From positions 949,379-1,013,378 of the forward strand of contig NZ_VDRC01000001.1 in assembly GCF_007667425.1 (NCBI RefSeq): 64,000 nt of DNA. The letters are read 5' to 3'. The stretch comes from Microbacterium sp. 1.5R. Its GTDB lineage: Bacteria > Actinomycetota > Actinomycetes > Actinomycetales > Microbacteriaceae. The notes under the pieces were generated by a model. It worked only from the letters and a program-made list of their open reading frames with translations, ran no database searches and was not told the origin of the DNA. This document shows, one piece after another, positions 32,086 through 40,330 of this stretch (positions are counted from its first letter, which is position 1; each line of letters begins with the position of its first letter). Made by a program: the position numbers and the translations under genes.

Positions 32086-32956
32086 CCCCTCGTCCCCGCC
32101 ACGCGACTCCCCCTCCTCGCCCTGGCGACGCTTCTGGGAACGCGGCGGGTGGTGGCGGGCACTGCTCGTCGCCGCGGTCTACCTCGCGCTCTACATCGGG
32201 GCCTCGCAGCTGATCGGCGTGGTGTTCCGCGGGCAGTACGACCTCACCGACCAGTTCGGTGACCCGGCGACCGTCGCCATCACGCTGCTGCTCCCCGTCG
32301 TGATCGGATCCGTGATCCTCGTGGCGTTCGCGGCCTCGGTGAAGTGGCTTCCCGAGCTGTTCGGGCGTCAGCCCGGTCGAGGCCGCGGATGGATGTGGAT
32401 CGCCCCAGCGGTCGTGATCGCCGCCGCCGTTCTGCGCATCGGCGCGACCGACTGGAGCACCTACGCGGTGGGCGTCGTCGTGCTCACCTTCGTCTCCGGT
32501 CTGTTCGTCGGCCTGTCCGAGGAGCTACTCACCCGCGGCCTCGCGGTGAATCTGCTGCGCAAGGGCGGCTACTCCGAGCGGTGGGTCATGGTTCTGTCGT
32601 CCCTGCTCTTCGCCCTGCTGCACTCCACCAACCTGCTAGGCGGCCAGCCGATCGCGACGGTGCTGCTCACCATGGCGTTCACCTTCTTCTTCGGCGTCGC
32701 GATGTACCTGACGCTCCGCGTGACCGGCAGTCTGGTCTGGCCGATCCTGCTCCACGCGATCACCGACCCCACGACCTTCCTCGCGACGGGAGGCATCGAC
32801 AGCGGCGCCGGCACAGGCAGCCCGCTGCTGGCGTTCGCGGGTCTGTCGGTGTACGTGTACGTGATCCTGGCGATCGTCGCGCTGTTCCTCGTGAAGGGGC
32901 ACCTCGACCGCACGACCGCCGACCGCACGACCGCCGACCGCGCCCCGCTGCGGTGA
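32078..32956 (+). CDS. CPBP-family intramembrane glutamic protease
   Basis: The 292-residue protein has about eight membrane helices and the CPBP (Abi/Rce1) motifs: SEELLTRGLAVNLL with the paired glutamates E148-E149, ALLHSTN, and LLHAITDP with the last catalytic-site His. Such proteases cleave substrates within membranes; bacterial members act in bacteriocin self-protection or cell-wall regulation. A short degenerate C-terminal repeat (TTADR TTADR) ends the protein. The GTG start overlaps the DUF899 gene, and the stop overlaps the GTG of the next gene. Confidence 0.88.
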   Translation: MTDPSSPPRDSPSSPWRRFWERGGWWRALLVAAVYLALYIGASQLIGVVFRGQYDLTDQFGDPATVAITLLLPVVIGSVILVAFAASVKWLPELFGRQPGRGRGWMWIAPAVVIAAAVLRIGATDWSTYAVGVVVLTFVSGLFVGLSEELLTRGLAVNLLRKGGYSERWVMVLSSLLFALLHSTNLLGGQPIATVLLTMAFTFFFGVAMYLTLRVTGSLVWPILLHAITDPTTFLATGGIDSGAGTGSPLLAFAGLSVYVYVILAIVALFLVKGHLDRTTADRTTADRAPLR

Positions 32957-33900
32957 GGCGCCCGACATCGGCCGGGGCCGCCGTGGCGGCCTTCGCGCTC
33001 GCGGCGGCGCTCGGCGTCGCTCTCGTCGGTTGTGCGGGTCAGGTCACCGGCGGCGAGACCGGCGGCGGGAGCAGCGGCGGCGGGAGCAGCGGCGGCGGGA
33101 GCAGCGGCGGCGGGAGCAGCGGTGGCGGGAGCAGCGACACCGCCCCGGCGACGCCCTCGACCGGCGACTCCGGCGGCATCGCTCCGCTCCCGTCGGGCGC
33201 CCAGCCCGACTATCAGCTCGGCGGCGCCTACGATCCGGCCGACGGCGTGGGCATCGTGGGGCGCGACCGGTCGGACGAACCGGCCGACGGCGTGTATTCG
33301 ATCTGCTACGTGAACGGCTTCCAGACCCAGCCGGGAGAGCTCGACGCGTGGCCGGACGACCTGCTCCTGCAGGATGCCGGCGAGCCCGTCTTCGACCCGG
33401 ACTGGCCGGACGAGGCCCTGCTCGACACGTCGACGGGCGAGCATCGCGAGCGGATCGCCGAGATCGTCGGCCCCTGGATCGACGGATGTGCGGATGCCGG
33501 CTTCGACGCCGTCGAGTTCGACAACCTCGACTCGTACACGCGCTCGGACGACGCCCTCTCCCTCGACGACAACCTCGCCCTCGGCGCCCTGTTCGTCGCG
33601 CGGGCGCACTCCTCCGGGCTCGCGGCCGGGCAGAAGAACGCCGCGGAGGATGCGGTCGCATTGCGCGACCGAGCGGGATTCGACTTCGCGGTGGTCGAGG
33701 AATGCGCGGCGTACGAGGAGTGCGGCGCCTACACCGCGGTGTACGGCGACCAGGTGATCGACATCGAGTACACCGACGGGCTGCCCCGCCCGTTCGCGGA
33801 GATGTGCGCCGACCCCGACTCGCCCGCGTCGATGGTGCTGCGCGATCGCGACCTGCAGCCCGGCGGCGCCGAGGGGCATGTCTTCGAGACCTGTCGCTGA
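32953..33900 (+). CDS. GH114-like endo-alpha-1,4-polygalactosaminidase lipoprotein
   Basis: The 315-residue protein has a lipoprotein signal (ALGVALVGC) followed by a linker of five GGGSS repeats (about residues 35-60). A TIM-barrel domain of the GH114 family then shows YSICYVNGFQTQPGE, FDPDWPDEALLDTST, GFDAVEFDNLDSYTRSDD with catalytic acids, GLAAGQKNAAED, and DFAVVEECAAYEECGAY. GH114 enzymes cleave polygalactosamine-type polymers. It is lipid-anchored outside the cell. The GTG at 32953 overlaps the CPBP stop (GTGA), so three genes from 31387 are coupled. Confidence 0.85.
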   Translation: MRRPTSAGAAVAAFALAAALGVALVGCAGQVTGGETGGGSSGGGSSGGGSSGGGSSGGGSSDTAPATPSTGDSGGIAPLPSGAQPDYQLGGAYDPADGVGIVGRDRSDEPADGVYSICYVNGFQTQPGELDAWPDDLLLQDAGEPVFDPDWPDEALLDTSTGEHRERIAEIVGPWIDGCADAGFDAVEFDNLDSYTRSDDALSLDDNLALGALFVARAHSSGLAAGQKNAAEDAVALRDRAGFDFAVVEECAAYEECGAYTAVYGDQVIDIEYTDGLPRPFAEMCADPDSPASMVLRDRDLQPGGAEGHVFETCR

Positions 33901-33935
33901 CGACGCCGATATTCCGGTCTGACTAGGCTGGCGTC

Positions 33936-34598
33936 GTGACGATCTCGGGGGAGCAGACCGGCGCCCGCGCCGTGCTCTCGCGGTGGGGTCGGTCGGTGCG
34001 CGACGTGCCGCGCGCGATCTGGGCTGCTGCGGCATCCGTGCTCGTCGTCGTCGCGATCGTGGCTGTCACCGGCGGACTCGCGCGGTCGACGACCGAGGCC
34101 GCCGAGGTCGGGGCGGGCGACGAGGTGCGCACCTCCACCTATGCGATCACCGTGCTCGACGCCTCCTTCACCGACGGCGTCGAGTCCGAGTACCTCGAGG
34201 CGGAGCCCGGCGAGAAGCTGCTCGTCATGACGACGCGGATGGAGAACCTCACCGACGCCCCGATCGGCGTCGGCACCACCGCCGACCTGCTGAAGGCCAA
34301 CCTCGTGAACACCGCCGACCCGCTGCTCGAGCTGCACGGCACCGAGCCCACCGGCAGCGCGTCGGTCTGGCGGGCCGACGGATCGGCCGGCCAGGTCGTC
34401 CTGCAACCAGGGGTGCCCGACGAGGTGACCATCGCGTGGCCGGTGCCCGACGACGCCTTCGCCGACGGCGCCGTCGCGCTCGACGTGCACGACGCCGAGG
34501 TCAGCCGCGGCGCGGTGATCCTGTCGTCGCGGGTCGTGACCTGGCGTCCGGACGGTCTCGTCGCGCGCGTGATCACCCCGGCATCGGAGGCGCGATGA
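33936..34598 (+). CDS. Membrane-anchored protein of unknown function (first of three)
   Basis: The 220-residue protein has an N-terminal cytosolic segment, one membrane helix (IWAAAASVLVVVAIVAVTGGL, about 29-49) and an exported beta-rich domain (YAITVLDASFTDGVESEYLEAEPGEKLLVMTTRMENL) resembling DUF4352-type immunoglobulin-like domains. A TAGGCTGG -10-like box lies about 10 bases upstream of the GTG start, so the mRNA leader is very short. The stop overlaps the next start (ATGA). Function is unknown. Confidence 0.7.
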   Translation: MTISGEQTGARAVLSRWGRSVRDVPRAIWAAAASVLVVVAIVAVTGGLARSTTEAAEVGAGDEVRTSTYAITVLDASFTDGVESEYLEAEPGEKLLVMTTRMENLTDAPIGVGTTADLLKANLVNTADPLLELHGTEPTGSASVWRADGSAGQVVLQPGVPDEVTIAWPVPDDAFADGAVALDVHDAEVSRGAVILSSRVVTWRPDGLVARVITPASEAR

Positions 34599-35152
34599 GG
34601 AATCGCGCACTGCCCTGGATCATCGGCGCCGCCCTCGTCGTGGGCGGCGGAGCGCTCGTCGCCCTCACACCGGACGACGATGCCGTGGTCGCACCGATCG
34701 AACGGCACGGCGCGATCGGCGAGACCACGACGTCCAGGGCGCTGATCGCCACGGCCGTCGACACCCGCTTCGCGAAGACGATCGAGACCGACGACGGCTG
34801 GAGCGCCGAGGGGCACTGGCTCGTGGTCGCCGTGCACGCCTCCGCGCCCGAGACGGAGGTGGACGCATCGATCCGGCTCGCGACCCTCGCCGTCGGCGAC
34901 CGTGTCTTCCAGGCGAGCGAGCGCCCGTCCGCCTCGCTCGTCGGCTCACCGCTGCGCGTCGGCATCGACACAGGGGGGATGCTGGCATTCGAGCTCCCCG
35001 CCGACGTCGATTCGGGTACTGCGGAGCTGCGCCTGACGCCGGACTACTACACGGCCGAGCTCGACGACCTCGTCGTGATCACCCTCCCCCTCGACGGCAT
35101 CGCCCGCGAGGACACCGTCGAGATCACGCGCTCCGGGTTGGTGGCACCGTGA
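34595..35152 (+). CDS. Membrane-anchored protein of unknown function (second of three)
   Basis: The 185-residue protein has a membrane anchor near the N terminus (LPWIIGAALVVGGGALVAL, about 6-24) and an extracellular beta domain (ALIATAVDTRF, WLVVAVHASAPETE, GMLAFELPADVDSGTAELRL). It looks like a diverged copy of its neighbours in layout: anchor, then a DUF4352-like strand-rich part. It overlaps the genes before (ATGA at 34595) and after (GTGA at 35149). Confidence 0.7.
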   Translation: MRNRALPWIIGAALVVGGGALVALTPDDDAVVAPIERHGAIGETTTSRALIATAVDTRFAKTIETDDGWSAEGHWLVVAVHASAPETEVDASIRLATLAVGDRVFQASERPSASLVGSPLRVGIDTGGMLAFELPADVDSGTAELRLTPDYYTAELDDLVVITLPLDGIAREDTVEITRSGLVAP

Positions 35153-35631
35153 CCTGGTTCCGTCGGCAGCGCATCGCGCTCCTCGCCCTCGCCGTCGCGA
35201 TCGTCGCGGTGGTCGGCGCCTACGTCTGGCTCGACGTGCTGCCGAGCATCCGACCCGCAGCGCGAGTCATCGAGGCTGGGTCGAGCGCCGATGTCGCGGG
35301 GCAGACCCTGTCGCTGTCCGGCGCAGAATGGGACGAGTTCGAGGCGCCGGAGGGCACCCGGTCGCTGAGCGTCCGCTTCACGTCGAGTGGCGGGCCGGAG
35401 GCCGGCTCCTGCACCATGAGCGTCACCGAGACGACGACAGCGCGCACCTGGCTGAGTTCGCGAGACGGAGTCGACGTGCCGTACGACGAGGACGAGCGCT
35501 CATGCACCATCGACGGGTCGTCGTACCGCATCCTCGCGGTGTTCCTGCTGCCCGACGACGCCGATGGGCCGTTCCGCCTCGACGTCGAGGGCGGCGATGA
35601 CGTGACCGCCCGGTTCCTCGTCGAGCCCTGA
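35149..35631 (+). CDS. Membrane-anchored protein of unknown function (third of three)
   Basis: The 160-residue protein has an N-terminal anchor (IALLALAVAIVAVVGAYVWL, about 9-28) and an exported domain with two Cys (SCTMSV, SCTIDG) that could form a disulfide. It begins at a GTG overlapping the previous stop. Its last 132 bases overlap, on the other strand, the 3' end of the membrane protein at 35500-36783. The three genes likely make one complex or act on the cell envelope; no enzyme motif is visible. Confidence 0.7.
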   Translation: MTWFRRQRIALLALAVAIVAVVGAYVWLDVLPSIRPAARVIEAGSSADVAGQTLSLSGAEWDEFEAPEGTRSLSVRFTSSGGPEAGSCTMSVTETTTARTWLSSRDGVDVPYDEDERSCTIDGSSYRILAVFLLPDDADGPFRLDVEGGDDVTARFLVEP

Positions 35632-36783
35632 CGGGCGGGTGTCGAGACCGGCCTGCGGGCGGCCGAGCACCGCGTCGTAGGCGGTGGCGACGATCGCGAC
35701 CCTGAGCGGTTCGGCGAAGGCCGCCACGGCGAGGGTCGCGAGCGGGAAGACACCCGCCCAGAACGACGACTCGTGTCCGCCGATGAGCTGCAGCAGCCCG
35801 CGTGTGCCCGACTGCTCGGCCAGCGCCCACAGTGCGTAGGCGAGCACGTACGCGCCGACCAGCAGCGGTCCGCCGCGCCAGATCACCGCGACAGCGGCCC
35901 AGAGGCCCTCGAGACGCATGACCAGCGTGCGGGCGAGGCCCATGGCCGTGCCACGGGCCGCACCGGCTCCCCAGCGCGAGAAGCCGGGAGTCGAGTCGAA
36001 GGTCGTGCCGAAGACGACACCCGCGACGGTGAGCCAGGCCGCCGGCACGATGACGGCGGCGATCACGATGCCCACGATCCAGGTCGCGGCCTCCCATACG
36101 ACGGCGACCGGTGCGAGGTTGACGGCGAACCAGTCGCCGAACACCTGCAGGCGGCTCACCACCTCGCGGTCGCCGAACCAGGCGAGGATGCCGCTCCACC
36201 ACCGGGCGACGAGGGTGAAGAGCATGAAGGTCCACAGCACCTCGGCGTACACCGCGAGGACGACGCTCCCCCGCGGCAGCCGTGCGGCGAACCGCATGTA
36301 GACGAGCCGGGCGGCGAGCGCGATCACGAGCACCGTCACCGGCAGGATGCCGACGCCGATGAGACCGCCGCGGTCGCCGATCTGATCGAGTTCGTAGCCC
36401 GAGTCGGCGAGGGCGATCGCACTGGCGATGCGGAAGAACTCGATCTGATCCGCGTCGAGCATGCCCCACGCGGTGTAGAACGCGAAGAACGGCAGGATCG
36501 CGGCGAGCGTGGCCGAGGCGAACTCGCGGGGGCCGCCGGCATCCTCCCGCCTGCTGTGGGGCAATGAGGGGCGCACCGTCAGGTACATCGCGACGTAGGA
36601 GATCAGGCGGGCCGCGACCGCGAGCGGGAGCAGCAGCAGACCGCCGAGAGTGGTGAGTCCGCCGACGACGCCCGCGAGCTCGATGAGCACACGATGCACC
36701 GCCTCGCCGCCGAGGTACCAGGCCATGAGCGCGGGCCAGTGCCGGGCGAGGATGCGTCCGAACGTCCGCAGGGCCTGTCGCAT
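35500..36783 (-). CDS. Polytopic membrane protein, unknown function
   Basis: The 427-residue protein has about seven membrane segments: WPALMAWYLGGEAVHRV, VGGLTTLGGLLLLPLAVAARL, FASATLAAILPFFAFYTAW, GILPVTVLVIALAARLVYM, WTFMLFTLVARW, IVGIVIAAVIVPAAWLTVAGVVFG and LLVGAYVLAYALWALAEQSG. I do not recognise the family. The last roughly 45 residues after TAYDAVLGRPQAG are polar and are encoded antisense to the gene at 35149-35631, so the true conserved protein may end earlier and have gained a tail by stop loss. The ATG at 36783 starts directly at MRQALRTFGRILARHW. Confidence 0.72.
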   Translation of the reverse strand: MRQALRTFGRILARHWPALMAWYLGGEAVHRVLIELAGVVGGLTTLGGLLLLPLAVAARLISYVAMYLTVRPSLPHSRREDAGGPREFASATLAAILPFFAFYTAWGMLDADQIEFFRIASAIALADSGYELDQIGDRGGLIGVGILPVTVLVIALAARLVYMRFAARLPRGSVVLAVYAEVLWTFMLFTLVARWWSGILAWFGDREVVSRLQVFGDWFAVNLAPVAVVWEAATWIVGIVIAAVIVPAAWLTVAGVVFGTTFDSTPGFSRWGAGAARGTAMGLARTLVMRLEGLWAAVAVIWRGGPLLVGAYVLAYALWALAEQSGTRGLLQLIGGHESSFWAGVFPLATLAVAAFAEPLRVAIVATAYDAVLGRPQAGLDTRPSGLDEEPGGHVIAALDVEAERPIGVVGQQEHREDAVRRPVDGA

Positions 36784-36876
36784 GTGCCTACCGTAGCGGG
36801 CATCGGGCCGTAGCCTCCCTGACCGCGCTCGTCAACAGCATTGCGATGCCGCGACGGCCGGCGCGAACATGCCGCC

Positions 36877-37353
36877 ATGAGAACGACACGGATCGGCGCG
36901 GCCGCAGCGATGCTGCTGCTCGCCGTCGGGCTCGCGGGGTGCGGGCTGACCATCCCCACCGATCCCGACGGCACCCTCGAGAGCGTGCGCGACGCGGAGC
37001 TGCGCGTCGGCTTCTCCCCCGACCCCGGCCTGATCACGGACGACGGCCGCGGGAGTCCCGACGGCAGCCTGCCCGACCTCGTGGACGGCTTCGCCCATAC
37101 GCTCGACGCCGACGTCGACTGGACGGAGGGCTCGGAGGAGACCCTGGTCGGGATGCTGGAACGCGGCGACCTCGACCTCGTCGTCGGCGGCATGACCGAC
37201 CAGAGCCCGTGGATCGATCGCGCCGGGATGACACGCGGGTACCCCGGCATCGACGGCGCGGACGGTCGATCGATCGTCATGCTCGTGCCGCTCGGCGAGA
37301 ACGGGTTCCTCAGCGCGCTCGAGACCTACCTCGACGAGGAGGTGGGATCGTGA
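36877..37353 (+). CDS. Shortened substrate-binding lipoprotein coupled to a CDF transporter
   Basis: The 158-residue protein has a lipoprotein signal (MLLLAVGLAGC) and the first lobe of a family-3 periplasmic solute-binding protein: LRVGFSPDPGLITDDGRGSPDGSLPDLVDGFAHTL, EETLVGMLERGDLDLVVGGMTDQSPWIDRAGMTRGYPG. The second lobe is missing and the sequence ends in a helix (GENGFLSALETYLDEE), so at 158 residues it is about 100 shorter than the family. It ends overlapping the GTG of the CDF gene, so the two are made together. It may present ions or regulate the transporter. Confidence 0.72.
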   Translation: MRTTRIGAAAAMLLLAVGLAGCGLTIPTDPDGTLESVRDAELRVGFSPDPGLITDDGRGSPDGSLPDLVDGFAHTLDADVDWTEGSEETLVGMLERGDLDLVVGGMTDQSPWIDRAGMTRGYPGIDGADGRSIVMLVPLGENGFLSALETYLDEEVGS

Positions 37354-38333
37354 AGAGCGTCGACCGCATCGGACGCACCGAGCTGCCGGAGGAGCAGCAG
37401 AAGGCGCTGCGCAGCGCGATCCGCTGGGAATGGTTCACGATCGCCTACACCTCGGTGACGATCTCGGTGATCGCCCTGGTCGTCGGCGGCTCGCAGGCCA
37501 TGCGCACGGCCTGGATCGAGGACATGCTGTCGCTCATCCCCCAGTTCGCATTCCTCATCGCCCTGATCTTCGTGCGGCGGCGTCCGACCGTGAAGCACCC
37601 CTACGGACTGCATCGCGCGATGGGCGTCGGGCACCTCGTCGCGGGGGTCGCGCTGCTCGCGGTGGGCGTGAATCTCGCGATCGAGGCCGTCACCGGGCTC
37701 GTCGCCGCCGAGCACCCGACCATCGGCACCGTGGACATCTGGGGCCACACGATCTGGCTCGGCTGGTTCATGGTGGCAGTCATGGCCGTGATCATCGTCG
37801 GGCCCGTGTTCTTCTACGGACCGGCGAAGGCACGGCTCGCCCCCGTGCTGCACAACAAGCTCCTCTACGCCGACGCCGACATGGCCAAGGCCGACTGGCA
37901 GACGACGGTCGCCTCGATCATCGGCGTGCTGGGGGTCGGCGCCGGCCTCTGGTGGCTCGACGGCGCGGCAGCCCTCTTCATCTCGCTCGGCATCGTGTGG
38001 GACGGCGTGAAGAACACCAAGACCGCGATCATCGACCTCATGGACCAGCGCGCACGCACGTTCGACAGCGCGCACCCGCATCCGCTCGCCGGCGACATCC
38101 TGTCGACCATGCGGTCGCAGCCGTGGGTGACGGACGCCTCGGTGCGGATGCGGGATCAGGGCCAGGTCTTCCACATCGAGGCGTTCGTCGTGCCACGGCG
38201 GTCACGCGTCACCGTCGAGCAGACGACCGACCTCGCGGCGCGCATCTCGGACCTCGACTGGAAGGTGCAGGAGGTCGTGATCGTGCCGGTGGCCGAGCTC
38301 CCCGCGGGGACGGACACCTCGGGGCGCGATTAG
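37350..38333 (+). CDS. Cation diffusion facilitator (CDF) transporter
   Basis: The 327-residue protein has about five to six membrane helices and a C-terminal cytosolic domain (DILSTMRSQPWVTDASVRMRDQGQVFHIEAFVVPRR). The CDF signature is present: HPYGLHRAMGVGHLVAG in helix 2, LLYADADMAKADWQTT with Asp residues of the central helix, and GLWWLDGAAALFISLGIVWDG. It probably exports a divalent metal by proton antiport; the metal site differs from classic zinc CDF (HxxxD), so the ion is uncertain. The GTG start overlaps the upstream lipoprotein stop. Confidence 0.85.
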   Translation: MKSVDRIGRTELPEEQQKALRSAIRWEWFTIAYTSVTISVIALVVGGSQAMRTAWIEDMLSLIPQFAFLIALIFVRRRPTVKHPYGLHRAMGVGHLVAGVALLAVGVNLAIEAVTGLVAAEHPTIGTVDIWGHTIWLGWFMVAVMAVIIVGPVFFYGPAKARLAPVLHNKLLYADADMAKADWQTTVASIIGVLGVGAGLWWLDGAAALFISLGIVWDGVKNTKTAIIDLMDQRARTFDSAHPHPLAGDILSTMRSQPWVTDASVRMRDQGQVFHIEAFVVPRRSRVTVEQTTDLAARISDLDWKVQEVVIVPVAELPAGTDTSGRD

Positions 38334-38557
38334 CCGTCGGCGCGGTCGGAGCCGTCGTCACCCGATCCGTCCGAGCCCACCGAGCCCACCGAGCCGTCGG
38401 CATCGTCGTCCGAGCCGTCGTTCGGCGTGCCTGCGGCATCCGGGTCGTTCGCCACCGGATCGTCGGAGAGCTGCTCCGGGGTCAGCTCGTGCGGGACCAT
38501 CGGGGTCTCGTCGTTCGACGAGGTCTCGGCATCCGGGGTGGAGTTCTGGTCGGACAT
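38330..38557 (-). CDS. Small acidic, low-complexity protein
   Basis: The 75-residue protein starts MSDQNSTPDAETSSNDE and ends in an Asp/Gly/Ser-rich repeat (DGSVGSVGSDGSGDDGSD). It has no membrane helix and is strongly acidic, so it is probably intrinsically disordered. A CTTGACAA-type block lies 82-87 bases upstream on the minus strand, with CCAGCAT nearer, a weak form of the GTCAA element. Its stop overlaps the CDF stop on the other strand by three to four bases. Function is unknown. Confidence 0.65.
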   Translation of the reverse strand: MSDQNSTPDAETSSNDETPMVPHELTPEQLSDDPVANDPDAAGTPNDGSDDDADGSVGSVGSDGSGDDGSDRADG

Positions 38558-38603
38558 GGTGGCTCCGTTCGTCGAGTGGTTCCCATCGCGCGATGGGTGG
38601 CGT

Positions 38604-38644
38604 CCAGCATCCGTCTCTCCGGCCGATCGCACCCGCCCCTTGAC
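38604..38644 (-). promoter_or_regulatory. Weak copy of the GTCAA element before the acidic protein
   Basis: On the minus strand TTGTCAAGGGG is followed, 28 bases after GTCAAG, by ATGCTGG. Spacing matches the other copies but both blocks are imperfect. Confidence 0.25.
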
Positions 38645-38666
38645 AACCCGCGGCGCGGCGAGCCCT

Positions 38667-40004
38667 TCAGTGGAACGGGCAGCGGCTGCCCGATGCCGTC
38701 GCCGACCGCACCAGCGCACCGGAGCGCGGCTTGGTGGGCAGCCGGCGTCGGTTCACGTCGAGACCGGCGCCGAGGATCAGCAGGCGCGGGTCGCTCAGCG
38801 TCGCCACCGCCGCCGCGAGGCCCGAGATCGCGAGCTTCTCACCGGGGCATCGATGGCCGGTCGCGACGTCGGCCCCACCGTGCGGGACGAAGGCGGCGAG
38901 CGCCTCGTAATCGTCGCCCACGTCGCGGAACCGCTCCGGATCGAAGCGATCGGGGCGAGCCCAGAACCGATCGTCGGTGTTCGTGCCGAGCAGGTCGAGC
39001 ACGACCCGCCCGCCCGCGTCGACGTGCTGGCCGTCGATGTCGATGTCGTCGATCGCCCACCCCGGCAGCATCGGCACGAAGGGCGCGGTGCGGCGCACCT
39101 CCTGGGCGAACATGACCGACAGCGGGCCGCCGACCAGCGCACCGCGTTCGTCCGTCTCGGCGGCGATGCGCGCGCGCCACTCCGGGCGATCGTGCAGCTC
39201 CTTCGCGGCGAAGGCGACGAAGCGTGCGACGGCGATCATCGGACGGATGCTGTTCTGCAGCTCGACTCCGGCGACGCGCGCTGAGAGGAGCGCGCCGTCG
39301 CGGTCGCGGTGATGCGCCCACTCGTACAGCGCTGTGCCGGCTTCGGCGCGCAGGGCGCCCGTGCGCACGGCCTCGACGAGTCGCGCGGCGTGCCGGTCGG
39401 ACCACCAGCGGTTGGCGACCGCCCCGATGTACACGGGCGAATACGGCGATCCGAACCCGTCGACGATCTGCGCGAGGCGTGCCGCCCAGCGGGTCTTCGC
39501 CGCCGCGGTGCCGGGGAGCCCCGCCCAGCGCATGATCGCGCGGCCGAAGGCGCCGACCGCCGCGTCGTAGGCGCTGCGGGTGCCGCCATCGAGCCAGGCC
39601 TGCCGCTCGGCCTCCCACTCGCGCTCGAGCAGGGGGGCCAGCCGCGCGACCTGCTCGTCTTCGTACGCGACGTCGACGAACGTCGCCTTGCGATGACGAT
39701 GCGCGGCGCCGTCGAGGCTGTGCACCGAGTCGTGGCCGAAGAGCGATTCCTGCACAACCGAGGGCATGGCGCCGTGGCGCGCGATGCGGTCGGCGTCGTA
39801 GAACAGCTCGACGCCCTCGACACCCCGGACGAACACCGCGTCGTCTCCCAGCAGGCGCATCGGCGCGGACCGCGCCCCCGGTCGCACGCGCTGCCAGATG
39901 CGCGAGCCGAAGCCGTAGCCATGGGTGAGGAGGGCCGGAGCGTCGTCGCGCGCGAGTTCGCCCGCACGGCGGACCGCTCGAGCGGGAAGGTCGATGAGTG
40001 CCAT
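38667..40004 (-). CDS. CYP152-family cytochrome P450 (fatty-acid peroxygenase/decarboxylase type)
   Basis: The 445-residue soluble P450 has its haem Cys386 in FVPHGGADVATGHRCPGE. The motif NSIRPMIAVARFVAFAAKEL with Arg254-Pro255 matches the substrate-carboxylate-binding Arg-Pro of CYP152 peroxygenases, which use H2O2 instead of redox partners. The stretch LFGHDSVHSLDG places Phe89 and His95 where the alkene-forming decarboxylase OleT has Phe79 and His85 (alpha/beta-hydroxylases usually have Gln there). So it may decarboxylate fatty acids to 1-alkenes, hydroxylate them, or both. Start: ATG at 40004. The gene stands alone, with no reductase or ferredoxin in the window, which fits a peroxygenase. 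Confidence 0.88.
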   Translation of the reverse strand: MALIDLPARAVRRAGELARDDAPALLTHGYGFGSRIWQRVRPGARSAPMRLLGDDAVFVRGVEGVELFYDADRIARHGAMPSVVQESLFGHDSVHSLDGAAHRHRKATFVDVAYEDEQVARLAPLLEREWEAERQAWLDGGTRSAYDAAVGAFGRAIMRWAGLPGTAAAKTRWAARLAQIVDGFGSPYSPVYIGAVANRWWSDRHAARLVEAVRTGALRAEAGTALYEWAHHRDRDGALLSARVAGVELQNSIRPMIAVARFVAFAAKELHDRPEWRARIAAETDERGALVGGPLSVMFAQEVRRTAPFVPMLPGWAIDDIDIDGQHVDAGGRVVLDLLGTNTDDRFWARPDRFDPERFRDVGDDYEALAAFVPHGGADVATGHRCPGEKLAISGLAAAVATLSDPRLLILGAGLDVNRRRLPTKPRSGALVRSATASGSRCPFH

Positions 40005-40066
40005 GCTCCGACATTCGCAGAGGGGTGCGGAGGGTTCCAGGGGGAGGCGCGGGCGGCGGTGTTGTG

Positions 40067-40138
40067 CTAGTCGCGCGCCGTCTGCCGGTTCGTCCGGGTC
40101 ATCCAGTCCGTGCGAGTCATCTGGTTCGCCTGGGTCAT
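40067..40138 (-). CDS. Possible 23-residue repeat peptide, MTQ type
   Basis: On the minus strand an ATG at 40138 opens MTQANQMTRTDWMTRTNRQT and ends ARD plus TAG. It overlaps (ATGA) the stop of a longer repeat frame that reads (MTQPxx) units. The reading depends on an 18-base repeat, and no ribosome binding site is clear, so translation is doubtful. A one-base deletion in a repeat unit separates the two frames. Confidence 0.2.
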   Translation of the reverse strand: MTQANQMTRTDWMTRTNRQTARD

Positions 40139-40240
40139 CGCGTCGTCTGAGTCATCTCGTTCGGCTGGGTCATCGCGTTCGGCGGGGTCATCTCGTTCGG
40201 CTGAGTCATCGCGGGTGGCTGAGTCATCGCGGGTGGCGCG
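40098..40240. repeat. 18-bp tandem repeat array (eight GTCATC units)
   Basis: GTCATC begins each unit at 40098, 40116, 40134, 40151, 40169, 40187, 40205 and 40223. The period is 18 bases, except one 17-base step between 40134 and 40151. The rest of each unit varies around (T/G)CGTTCGGCTGA. On the minus strand a unit reads M-T-Q-P-x-x, and the 17-base unit shifts the frame. Confidence 0.85.
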
Positions 40241-40330
40241 TCAACCCCCTTGGGTGCCGCGCGCGCCGGCGTCCACCATGCACGGGACCGACGATGCAGG
40301 GACCGACCACGCAAGAGGCCGGCACGCGCG

